Shown here: positions 18,433-25,646 of the stretch, piece after piece
How positions within the stretch are numbered: position 1 is the first letter of the stretch
Layout: the number at the start of each line of letters is the position of its first letter
The notes under the pieces: generated by a model
Told to the model about the DNA's origin: nothing
The model's input: only the letters and a program-made list of their open reading frames with translations
The model's database searches: none
From: an uncultured Oscillibacter sp.
Lineage (GTDB): Bacteria; Bacillota; Clostridia; Oscillospirales; Oscillospiraceae
Length of the DNA: 59,239 nt
Reading direction: 5' to 3'
NCBI GenBank assembly: GCA_910586735.1
Contig: CAJUJW010000007.1
Location: 1-59,239, forward strand
Position numbers and translations under genes: made by a program

Positions 18433-18711
18433 ATGGATGAGGTTAAAAGTATTGTCACTTACCGCACCGGCGAATATGGCCGGATTATCGTGAAGCTGGC
18501 GGAGGCCATAGACAGCCGGGGAATCACCCGCAACCGCCTATCGTCTTTGACGGGCGTCCAGTATTCGATTATTGACCGGTACTACAAGGGCAAACGGATT
18601 GAACGGGCCGACCTGGATTTTCTCGCCAAGGTCTGCTACGTCCTGGACTGCCGGGTGGAGGAACTGCTGGAGTACCAAAAGCCGGAAGAGGCGGACAAGG
18701 CCCCGGAATAA
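18433..18711 (+). CDS. Cro/CI-type helix-turn-helix regulator
   Basis: A 92-residue DNA-binding protein of the YozG/HTH_26 type. The helix-turn-helix covers about residues 14-75 (LAEAIDSRGITRNRLSSLTG..DLDFLAKVCYVLDCRVEELLEY). The ATG at 18433 follows GGGGAGA; an upstream in-frame ATG at 18382 lacks a good ribosome-binding site. Likely controls itself or the divergent 49-residue gene; this is inference from position. Confidence 0.75.
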   Translation: MDEVKSIVTYRTGEYGRIIVKLAEAIDSRGITRNRLSSLTGVQYSIIDRYYKGKRIERADLDFLAKVCYVLDCRVEELLEYQKPEEADKAPE

Positions 18712-18750
18712 GGGCCTCGTTCCCCTCCGCGAAAAAATTAAATTTGGGGG

Positions 18751-18779
18751 TTGCATTTTCCTGACCGCTGTCGTATACT
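18751..18779 (+). promoter_or_regulatory. Promoter for the FMN riboswitch and ribU
   Basis: TTGCAT (18751-18756), 17-base spacer, TATACT (18774-18779), about 30 bases before the riboswitch aptamer. Confidence 0.65.
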
Positions 18780-18807
18780 AAGCCCAGAAAACAGAACTGA
18801 ATACTTT

Positions 18808-18937
18808 GTCTTCAGGGCGGGGCGAAATTCCCCACTGGCGGTACAGTCCGCGACCGGAGGCCGTTTCCCCACGCACGGCCCCCGCTGACCCGGTGAGACT
18901 CCGGGACCAACAGTCATAGTCTGGATGGAAGAAGATG
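18808..18937 (+). promoter_or_regulatory. FMN riboswitch
   Basis: The RFN element is recognised by its conserved blocks: CTTCAGGGCGGGG at the start, GAAATTCCCCACTGGCGG, CCCGCTGACCCGGTGAGA, and the closing GTCTGGATGGAAGAAG. It binds flavin mononucleotide and lowers expression of riboflavin genes. Here it precedes ribU, so import should be shut off when FMN is plentiful. A short GCGGC/GCCGC hairpin with GTCTTT (18941-18960) just after may be part of the expression platform. Confidence 0.95.
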
Positions 18938-19044
18938 AGTGCGGCTTGAGCCGCGTCTTTCGGCGCGCTTCTTTGCTGCTTGTTCACCTTGGAGAAGTCA
19001 AAGCGTCCAGGGTGTTTTCAAGTATGTAAAGGAGTGTTTTTCTT

Positions 19045-19746
19045 ATGTCCAACTACGAGTCCAACGCCACCGTCGTCCCCGCCGCCCGTCCCCGGAGCAC
19101 CGTCAAGACCGTCACCTCCCTGGCCATGCTGGTGGCCCTGACCTACATCGCCATGGTCATCAGCAAGATGCTGCCCCAGTTCAGCGGCTTCCTCCAGTTC
19201 GAGATCAAGGGCACGGTCATCGCCATCGGCGGCTTCCTCTTCGGGCCCCTGTCCGCCGCCGTTATCTCCATCGTGGTGGCCTTCATCGAGATGTTCACCG
19301 TCAGCGACACGGGCGTCATCGGCTGCGTCATGAACCTGCTGGCGGCCTGCGCTTTCGCCTGCCCCGCCGCTTACATCTACCAGAAAATGCGCACCCGGAA
19401 GGGCGCGGTGGCCGGCCTCGCCGTGGGCGTCGTGGCCCTGACGGTGACTATGCTCCTGTGGAACTACCTCATCACCCCCATTTACATGCACATGGACCGT
19501 GCTGTGGTGGCCGCCATGCTGCCCACGGTCTTCCTCCCCTTCAACCTGGTGAAGGGCGGGCTGAACGCGGCGCTGACCCTGGTGCTCTACAAGCCCGTGG
19601 TCACCGCCCTGCGGAAGGCCCGGCTGGTCCCCGAGCGGGAAACCGCCCAGAGCGGCGAGCGCTTCGACGCGGGCTTCCTGCTGTTCTCCTTCGCTTTGCT
19701 GGCCACCTTTGTCCTGCTGGTCCTGGTGCTGGTGGGGAAAATCTGA
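19045..19746 (+). CDS. ribU: Riboflavin ECF transporter S component
   Basis: A 233-residue membrane protein with about six hydrophobic helices, the substrate-binding subunit of an energy-coupling factor importer. The FMN riboswitch upstream identifies riboflavin as the ligand. Family features include the early LVALTYIAMVISKMLP helix and FEIKGTVIAIGGFLFGPLSA. It works with a shared EcfA/EcfA'/EcfT module encoded elsewhere. A C-terminal hydrophobic helix follows a polar linker, somewhat longer than usual for the family. Confidence 0.93.
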   Translation: MSNYESNATVVPAARPRSTVKTVTSLAMLVALTYIAMVISKMLPQFSGFLQFEIKGTVIAIGGFLFGPLSAAVISIVVAFIEMFTVSDTGVIGCVMNLLAACAFACPAAYIYQKMRTRKGAVAGLAVGVVALTVTMLLWNYLITPIYMHMDRAVVAAMLPTVFLPFNLVKGGLNAALTLVLYKPVVTALRKARLVPERETAQSGERFDAGFLLFSFALLATFVLLVLVLVGKI

Positions 19747-19768
19747 GGGTCCTCTGAAACGCAAACGG

Positions 19769-19796
19769 GAAAAGCACGGCTTCCGCCGTGCTTTTC
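19769..19796. terminator. Terminator after ribU
   Basis: Perfect 12-bp stem (19769-19780 with 19785-19796), loop TTCC, followed by TTTC. Confidence 0.8.
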
Positions 19797-19816
19797 TTTC
19801 GCCCGTAAACGGCGCG

Positions 19817-19845
19817 TTGATTTCTCCCCGCTCCTGTGCTATAGT
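19817..19845 (+). promoter_or_regulatory. Promoter of the two-component system
   Basis: TTGATT (19817-19822), 17-base spacer, TATAGT (19840-19845), 41 bases before the regulator start. Confidence 0.6.
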
Positions 19846-19886
19846 ACCCTCAGACAAAACGGCGGAACGCCAGGGAGGACTCGCTT

Positions 19887-20573
19887 ATGTACCGGATTTT
19901 TATTGTGGAGGACGACGGCGTCATCGCCGGGGCCGTGGAGCGGCACCTGGAGAGCTGGGGCTATCAGGTGGCCCGGGCCCAAAAATTTGACGCGGTGCTG
20001 GAGGAGTTCGCGGCCTTCGGCCCCCAGCTGGTCCTGCTGGACATCTCCCTCCCCTTCTTCAACGGCTACCACTGGTGCCGGGAGATTCGGAAGGTCTCCC
20101 AGGTGCCCATTCTCTTCCTGACCTCCGCCGCGGACAACGTGAACCTGGTCATGGCCATGCAGATGGGCGGGGACGACCTGCTTGCCAAGCCCTTCGACCT
20201 TCAGGTCCTCTCCGCCAAGATCCAGGCCATGCTCCGCCGGGCCTATGACTTCGGGGCGGCCCCGGCGGCGGCCCTCTCCTGCGGCGGGGCAGTGATGAAC
20301 GTGGCCAACGGGACCGTTACCATCAACGGCCGGCGGGTGGAGCTGACGAGGAACGAGAGCCGGCTCCTCCAGCTCCTGCTGGAGAAGAAGGGGCGGATCG
20401 TCAGCCGGGACGCCATGATGACCGCACTGTGGGAGTCGGACAGCTTTGTGGACGAAAACACCTTGTCCGTCAACGTGAACCGCCTGCGGCGGAAGCTGGA
20501 GGCGGCGGGGCTGCCGGACTTCATCCGCACCAAGAAGGGCGCGGGCTATCTGGTGGAGGACGAGGGCGTATGA
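19887..20573 (+). CDS. OmpR-family response regulator (BceR-like)
   Basis: A 228-residue cytosolic transcription regulator. The receiver domain (about 1-118) has the acidic pair EDD (8-10), the phospho-accepting aspartate in LVLLDISLP (about 52) and the lysine in DDLLAKPFD (about 101). The C-terminal winged helix (about 130-226) has NESRLLQLLLEKKGRIVSRD. The order regulator then kinase, with an ATGA overlap, and the small kinase type match peptide-antibiotic sensing systems (BceRS). No BceAB transporter is adjacent in this window. Confidence 0.92.
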   Translation: MYRIFIVEDDGVIAGAVERHLESWGYQVARAQKFDAVLEEFAAFGPQLVLLDISLPFFNGYHWCREIRKVSQVPILFLTSAADNVNLVMAMQMGGDDLLAKPFDLQVLSAKIQAMLRRAYDFGAAPAAALSCGGAVMNVANGTVTINGRRVELTRNESRLLQLLLEKKGRIVSRDAMMTALWESDSFVDENTLSVNVNRLRRKLEAAGLPDFIRTKKGAGYLVEDEGV

Positions 20574-21556
20574 AGGTTCTGGGCGCGTACTTTGGGCGGC
20601 ACTGGAAGCTCCTGCTCCTGCTGGGCGGGTGCCTGGGCATCTGCTGCGCCGTGTTCTATCTCTACGGCCTGCCCCTGGAGTCCGTGGCATATGCCTTTGC
20701 GCTGTGCCTCGCCCTGGGGCTGGTCCTCTTCGCCGTGGGCTACGTCCAGTTCCTCCGGCGGCACCGGGAGCTGGAGCGCCTCCTGGTCCAGGTCCGGGAG
20801 AAGGTCCTCCCCCTGCCGCCCCCCAGGGGGCTGCTGGAGGCGGACTATCAGGCGTTGTGCCAGGCCCTGGCCTCCGAGCGGGCGGCCCTGGCCCTGGAAG
20901 ACCGGAACCGGCTCCAGGACATGACGGACTACTACACCCTCTGGGCCCACCAGATCAAGACGCCCATCGCCGCCATGCGGCTTCTGCTCCAGGAGGTGCC
21001 CCGGCCTGAGCTGGAGGGGGAGCTTTTGAAAATCGAGCAGTACGTGGAGATGGTCCTGGGCTATCTCCGCCTGGACAGCGTCTCCACGGACTACGTGTTC
21101 CGGGAGTGCGACCTGGACGCCCTGGTGCGCCAGTCCGTTCGGAAGTTCGCCCGGCTGTTCATCCTGAAAAAAATCTCCCTGGACTTCCAGGAGACGGGGC
21201 GGACGGTGCTGACCGACGAGAAGTGGTTATCTTTCGTCATCGAGCAGCTCCTCTCCAACGCGGTGAAGTACACCCCCGAGGGGGGCCGGGTCCGGGTCTA
21301 CGGCGACGGGGAAACCCTGGTCATCGCCGACAGCGGCATCGGCATCCGGCCCGAGGACCTGCCCCGGGTCTTCGAGAAGGGCTTCACCGGCTTCAATGGC
21401 CGGGAGGACAAGAAGTCCACGGGCATCGGCCTCTACCTCTGCCGCCAGGTGGCGGACCGGCTGAATCACGGCATCTCCATCGCCTCCCGCCCCGGCCAGG
21501 GGACCCTGGTCAGGCTTGACCTCAGCCGGGAGTTGCTTTTCTTGAAAGAAAAGTAA
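20570..21556 (+). CDS. Intramembrane-sensing histidine kinase (BceS-like)
   Basis: A 328-residue kinase. Two transmembrane helices (about residues 13-32 and 36-56) are joined by a very short loop, so there is no extracellular sensor domain. The H box is WAHQIKTPIAAM (about 125-136), the N box QLLSNAVKYTPEGG, the glycine boxes ADSGIGIRPED and STGIGLYL. All catalytic motifs are intact. BceS-type kinases normally sense flux through a partner ABC transporter; the partner is not next to it here. Its ATG overlaps the stop of the regulator gene. Confidence 0.92.
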   Translation: MKVLGAYFGRHWKLLLLLGGCLGICCAVFYLYGLPLESVAYAFALCLALGLVLFAVGYVQFLRRHRELERLLVQVREKVLPLPPPRGLLEADYQALCQALASERAALALEDRNRLQDMTDYYTLWAHQIKTPIAAMRLLLQEVPRPELEGELLKIEQYVEMVLGYLRLDSVSTDYVFRECDLDALVRQSVRKFARLFILKKISLDFQETGRTVLTDEKWLSFVIEQLLSNAVKYTPEGGRVRVYGDGETLVIADSGIGIRPEDLPRVFEKGFTGFNGREDKKSTGIGLYLCRQVADRLNHGISIASRPGQGTLVRLDLSRELLFLKEK

Positions 21557-21645
21557 CCAAAAGAACTTTAGGTCCGCTCTGGTTGTCCGGCAGTTTACCA
21601 GGCTGGAGCGACGGTAACGCAGTCTGTGTACGAGGGGAGGAACTT

Positions 21646-22569
21646 ATGGCAATCATCACAAGGGTCATCCCCCCGGAGGAGGACGGGGCCACAGTGCGGC
21701 ACGTTCTCCGGGCGGGGCTTCACTTTTCCTCGCACGCCGTCTCCCGGCTGGCCCACGGGGGGGAGTGCATTTTTGTCAACGGCGTCCCCGTCCACACGCC
21801 CCACATTCTCCGGGCCGGGGACCTGCTGGCGGTGGAGACGGAGGACCGCCGCCCGCCCAGGACCGCCGTCACGCCGGGGCCCTGGCCCCTGCCGGTGGTC
21901 TGGGAGGACGGGCACCTGCTGATTGTCAACAAGCCCGCGGGCATGACGGCCCACGCCTCCAACTTCCTGCCGGACACGCCCACGGTGGCCGGGGCCCTGG
22001 CCTGGGAGCGGGGGGCGGACTTCATCTTTCACCCGGTGAACCGCCTGGACAAGGGCACCACGGGGCTGATGGCCGTGGCCAAGAGCGGCTATGTCCACGA
22101 CCTCCTCCGGCGCGCCCTCCACACCGCCGCCTTCCGGCGGGAGTACCGGGCAATCTGCCTGGGCTGTCCCGCGCCGGAACGGGGGACGGTGGACGCCCCC
22201 ATTGGCCGGGACGAGACCTCCGCCGTGGCCCGGAAAGTCCGCCCCGACGGAGCCCCCGCCCTGTCCCACTACGCGGTCCTGGCCAAGGGGGAGGGCCTCA
22301 GCCTCCTGGCCCTCCGGCCCGAGACCGGGCGGACCCACCAGCTGCGCCTCCACATGGCCTATCTAGGCTGCCCCCTGGCGGGGGACTGGCTCTACGGCAC
22401 GGAGGACCCGGCCCTCATCCCCCGCCCCGCCCTCCACGCCTGGGCCGTGGCGCTGACCCACCCCGTCACCGGGGAGCGGTTGGAGGTCTCCGCGCCATTG
22501 CCGGAGGATATGCGGAGGCTGCTTCGGGAAAGGTTTCCCCAGGGAGTAAAGGCTCTCACACAGCTATAA
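21646..22569 (+). CDS. RluA-family pseudouridine synthase
   Basis: A 307-residue RNA-modifying enzyme that turns uridine into pseudouridine in rRNA or tRNA. An N-terminal S4-like segment (about 1-75) precedes the catalytic domain with HPVNRLDKGTTGLMAVAKS, containing the catalytic aspartate (NRLD). The later RPETGRTHQLRLHMAYLG motif is also typical. GGGGAGG lies five bases before the ATG. The family members RluC, RluD and YlyB cannot be told apart with certainty. Confidence 0.92.
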   Translation: MAIITRVIPPEEDGATVRHVLRAGLHFSSHAVSRLAHGGECIFVNGVPVHTPHILRAGDLLAVETEDRRPPRTAVTPGPWPLPVVWEDGHLLIVNKPAGMTAHASNFLPDTPTVAGALAWERGADFIFHPVNRLDKGTTGLMAVAKSGYVHDLLRRALHTAAFRREYRAICLGCPAPERGTVDAPIGRDETSAVARKVRPDGAPALSHYAVLAKGEGLSLLALRPETGRTHQLRLHMAYLGCPLAGDWLYGTEDPALIPRPALHAWAVALTHPVTGERLEVSAPLPEDMRRLLRERFPQGVKALTQL

Positions 22570-22603
22570 AAGCGGGACCCGTTTTCACGGGCCCCGCTTT
22601 TTA
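22568..22603. terminator. Terminator between converging genes
   Basis: Stem of about 14 bp (22568-22581 with 22588-22601) with one mismatch, loop TTTTCA, T-run after. Confidence 0.8.
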
Positions 22604-22879
22604 ATCCCCGCCATCCTCTGGCGGGACATCCTCCTCCGATTCCTCCGGCTCAGGAGCCCGGTACATTCTCCAGGCCAGGAGGGCCAGGGCCGCCGCCCCG
22701 CCGCCCAGAATCACCAGGCCCAGGAAAAGCTGGAACGTGGTGGGCCCGTCGGGGGCGTGGGTGAGGTAGGGCTTGGCGATCTGACAGAACAGGTAGGCCA
22801 GGTACAGCGCCCCCAGGCCGTATATGCCGGCTCGGGTCCGGGGGTCCACCGGGGGCTTGGGTTCTGTTCGCTTGGACAT
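22601..22879 (-). CDS. Small two-helix membrane protein
   Basis: A 92-residue protein with two hydrophobic segments (about residues 20-36 and 48-70), a short proline-rich N-terminus and an acidic C-terminal tail. AAGGAGGG precedes the ATG. No family is recognised. It lies 101 bases downstream of the CD1247-like gene. Confidence 0.6.
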   Translation of the reverse strand: MSKRTEPKPPVDPRTRAGIYGLGALYLAYLFCQIAKPYLTHAPDGPTTFQLFLGLVILGGGAAALALLAWRMYRAPEPEESEEDVPPEDGGD

Positions 22880-22980
22880 AGGGTCCCTCCTTTTCCGGCC
22901 CGCGCCCTCAGGGGCCGGACCCGCGGGCGGATTTTGAAAAGGGCCGGGCGGCCCAAAGGCCGCCCGGTCTCGCGTCCCGC

Positions 22981-23409
22981 TTATTCTTCCTCGTCCTCGG
23001 TCTCGTCCAGGCCCTCCAGGTCAAACTCCAGCTTCTCGCCGCAGTTGGGGCAGATGACCTCGCCGTCCTCCAGGACGGACTCGTCGAAGTAGATGGTCTC
23101 CTCGCAGGTGGGGCAGGTGGTGGCGTAGCAGTCCTCGTCCTCCCCCAGGTCGTCCAGCTCGTACTCAGGCTCGTCGTCCTCGCCGTCGTCCCCGTAGAGC
23201 AGGTCCTCCACGTCCTCCAGATCGTCGCTGACGGCGTCCAGGCCGTCGCCCAGCTCCTCCTGGGCCTCCTCAATGTCGCAGAGCTCCAGGGCGATGTCCT
23301 CCAGCACATCGATGATGGCGGACAGGAGCTTGCCCTCCTTTTTGTCGGTGTTCAGCTCCATGCCCTCGGCCAGGCCCTTCAGATACGCGACCTTCTCAGT
23401 GATTTCCAT
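22981..23409 (-). CDS. CD1247-like protein with zinc ribbon
   Basis: A 142-residue acidic protein. The N-terminal helical part (EKVAYLKGLAEGMELNTDKK) matches a clostridial CD1247 N-terminal domain. A very acidic linker follows, then a zinc ribbon with CPTC and CPNC (about residues 97-124). The ATG at 23409 follows AAGGAGG at the right distance; the in-frame TTG six bases earlier is too close. Function unknown. It sits directly downstream of efp. Confidence 0.75.
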   Translation of the reverse strand: MEITEKVAYLKGLAEGMELNTDKKEGKLLSAIIDVLEDIALELCDIEEAQEELGDGLDAVSDDLEDVEDLLYGDDGEDDEPEYELDDLGEDEDCYATTCPTCEETIYFDESVLEDGEVICPNCGEKLEFDLEGLDETEDEEE

Positions 23410-23489
23410 AGTCAAAAACCTCCTTTTTGTCCTTCAAACGGTTGACTTTCGTGGGCAAAAGGGGGGAATGGCTTCCCCCCTTTCAGCGC

Positions 23490-24059
23490 TTATTCCTTGC
23501 AGCGGCCCAAATATTCGCCGGTGCGGGTGTCCACCTGGATCTTCTCGCCCTCGTTGATGAACAGGGGCACCTGAATCACCGCGCCGGTTTCCAGAGTGGC
23601 CTTTTTCATCACGTTGGTGGCGGTGTCTCCCTTGACGCCGGGCTCGGTCTCCGTGACCTCCAGGTCCATGAAGTTGGGGACCTCGATGGTAAAGACGCTG
23701 CCCTTATAGCTCACCAGCTTGCAGACGGTGTTTTCCTTCATGAACTTGAAAGCGTCCCCCAGAACGTCCTTGTTCAGCGGGGTCATGTCGTAGGTCTCCG
23801 GGTCCATGAAGTAGTACAGGTCGCCGTCGTTATAGCTGTATTCGGCGTCCTTCCGCTCCACGCTGGCCTGCTCGAACTTGGCGGTGGGGTTGAAGGACTC
23901 CTCACGGATGGCCCCGGTGATGACATTTTTGTACTTGGTGCGCACGAAAGCCGCGCCCTTGCCGGGCTTCACGTGCTGGAAGTCCACCACCAGCATGGGC
24001 TTGCCTTCCATCTCGAAAATCATTCCCTTGCGAAAATCGCCCGCGGAAATTGTCGGCAT
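23490..24059 (-). CDS. efp: Elongation factor P
   Basis: A 189-residue translation factor that relieves ribosome stalling at proline runs. The KOW-like N-terminal domain contains the loop KPGKGAAFVRTK, whose lysine is the usual modification site. Two OB domains follow and end with the signature IKVDTRTGEYLGR-type motif (here IQVDTRTGEYLGR). GGAGG precedes the ATG. This genome has many Pro-rich surface proteins, for example at 1-1278. Confidence 0.96.
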   Translation of the reverse strand: MPTISAGDFRKGMIFEMEGKPMLVVDFQHVKPGKGAAFVRTKYKNVITGAIREESFNPTAKFEQASVERKDAEYSYNDGDLYYFMDPETYDMTPLNKDVLGDAFKFMKENTVCKLVSYKGSVFTIEVPNFMDLEVTETEPGVKGDTATNVMKKATLETGAVIQVPLFINEGEKIQVDTRTGEYLGRCKE

Positions 24060-24232
24060 AATAAAATCCTCCTCACAAATCTTTATCCGAGAAAACGACC
24101 CGTGAGGGGGCATTTTCTCTCTTTACATGGTTCTTCCAATATAGCCGTAGCTATTTTATCCCATCCCGGCGGCGATTGCAAGTATTTTTCCGCCAATTGT
24201 CCGGGACCATACAAAAATATTTTGGGCAGTTC

Positions 24233-24745
24233 CTATCTTTCCCGCCCCCTCCGCCGCCGGCAGGCCGCCTTGAAGGGCGCTTGAAGGGCGTGGAGCACCT
24301 TCTGCCACAAGGTCACGGTCCCGCCCAGGGGCTCCACCATCAGGGCCAGGACCCCCGCCCGGTTGGCCGCCAGCATGTCCGTCAGCAGCTTGTCCCCCAG
24401 CATGGCCGTATGGGCCCGGTCCGCCCCCGCCCGGGCCATGGCGGCCCGCAGCCCCCTGGTGGAGGGCTTCCCGGCGCGGCCCTGATAGGGAATGCCCAGG
24501 TCCGCGCAGAACTCCGTCACACGGGTCCCGGAGCGGTTGTTGGAGACGATCATCACCTGGACCCCCGCCGCCCTCATGTCCGCGATCCACGCCCGGAGGG
24601 CCGGGTCCGGGCGGCGGACCGGCTTGGGGGCCAGGGTGAAGTCCAGGTCGCTGAGCAGAAGCGTCACCCCCAGGCGGCGCAGATACTCCGGCGTGACCTC
24701 CCGGTAATTTTGAAACAGGCGGCTGGGGATCAGGGAAAGGGGCAT
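24233..24745 (-). CDS. YqeG-family HAD phosphatase
   Basis: A 170-residue HAD-superfamily IIIA phosphatase. The catalytic DxD is seen in LLLSDLDFTLAPK (about residue 30-42), motif II in MIVSNN, and the late GDKLLTDMLAANRAGV. The start at 24745 follows GAGGAGG; a longer frame upstream overlaps the promoter region. YqeG enzymes are cytosolic; the mitochondrial relative acts on phosphatidylglycerophosphate, so a phospholipid role is possible. Confidence 0.88.
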   Translation of the reverse strand: MPLSLIPSRLFQNYREVTPEYLRRLGVTLLLSDLDFTLAPKPVRRPDPALRAWIADMRAAGVQVMIVSNNRSGTRVTEFCADLGIPYQGRAGKPSTRGLRAAMARAGADRAHTAMLGDKLLTDMLAANRAGVLALMVEPLGGTVTLWQKVLHALQAPFKAACRRRRGRER

Positions 24746-24827
24746 AGGCGGCGGCCTCCTCGCATAGAGTCTCTTGTCACCAATCAGTATACCAGCTTCG
24801 CGGGCTGAACGCAAGGGGGAGAGGCAT

Positions 24828-25619
24828 TTGCAGATCTATCTGGCCGTGACGCCGGACGCGTCCCAGGAGGCCCAGGCCCACTGCCGGAACCTGGCCCACG
24901 TGGCCTACCGGGTCGGCCCCGGCTCGGCCCTGCTGCGGCAGAGCCTGCTTTTGCAGACCAAGGGCGGGCTCCTGTCCGTCAGCGACCGGGAGGCCCCCTT
25001 CATCGACAGCCCGGAGGACCTGCGGGACGCGGTGCTGCGGGAGTGCGGGCGGCGGGGCTATACCGGCGTGCTCCTGGACTTTGAGGAGGCCCCCCGGCGG
25101 GACCGGACGGCCTTTGTCTCCATCCTCGCCCCGGCGCTGTCCGCCTCCCGGCGGGCGCTGTACCTGCCGGAGGGATACGCCAATGCCGCCCCAGGGGCCA
25201 CGGTCCTTCTCTGCACCGCCGTCTCCGGCGGCAGCTTTTCCCAGTACCTCCAGGAGGCCGTCTCCCGGGCCGGCGGGGCGGGCCGCCTGGCCCTGGACGT
25301 GCAGCGGCTGCGCATGGACTTCCGCCTCCCCGCCCGGTCCGGGGAGGGAGAGCCTCTCACCGGGGAGGCCCTGGCCAGGCTGATGGAGCGGGAGAGCCCC
25401 GCCGTCTTCTTCTCCCAGGACCTCTGCGCCCGGTACTTCACCTACACCCGGGATGGGGAGGCCCATTTCGTCCTCTTCGACGACGCGGACACCCTGAACC
25501 AAAAACTCCGCCTGGGGGCGGGCATGGGCTTCGCCGCCGCGTTTTTCATGTGGCCGGAGGTCCGGGACATCGCCCCCCGGCTGTTCGCCCCCTGGCGGGG
25601 CGGAAAGAAACCACCGTGA
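24828..25619 (+). CDS. GH18-like TIM-barrel protein, probable TTG start
   Basis: A 263-residue protein. The motif GYTGVLLDFEEAP near residue 80 resembles the DxxDxDxE active strand of family 18 glycosidases and spore-germination YaaH-like proteins. The end (AAFFMWPEVRD) fits the last barrel strand. The TTG at 24828 is chosen because AGGGGGA lies seven bases upstream and no ATG is better placed. No signal peptide is visible, so it may be cytosolic. Whether it retains glycosidase activity is unclear. Confidence 0.6.
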   Translation: MQIYLAVTPDASQEAQAHCRNLAHVAYRVGPGSALLRQSLLLQTKGGLLSVSDREAPFIDSPEDLRDAVLRECGRRGYTGVLLDFEEAPRRDRTAFVSILAPALSASRRALYLPEGYANAAPGATVLLCTAVSGGSFSQYLQEAVSRAGGAGRLALDVQRLRMDFRLPARSGEGEPLTGEALARLMERESPAVFFSQDLCARYFTYTRDGEAHFVLFDDADTLNQKLRLGAGMGFAAAFFMWPEVRDIAPRLFAPWRGGKKPP

Positions 25620-25641
25620 CGAAAGTCACGGTGGTTTTACT
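25608..25641. terminator. Terminator overlapping a stop codon
   Basis: Perfect 13-bp stem (25608-25620 with 25625-25637), GAAA tetraloop, then TTTT. It spans the stop codon of the GH18-like gene and serves the converging kinase gene too. Confidence 0.88.
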
Positions 25642-25646
25642 ATACA

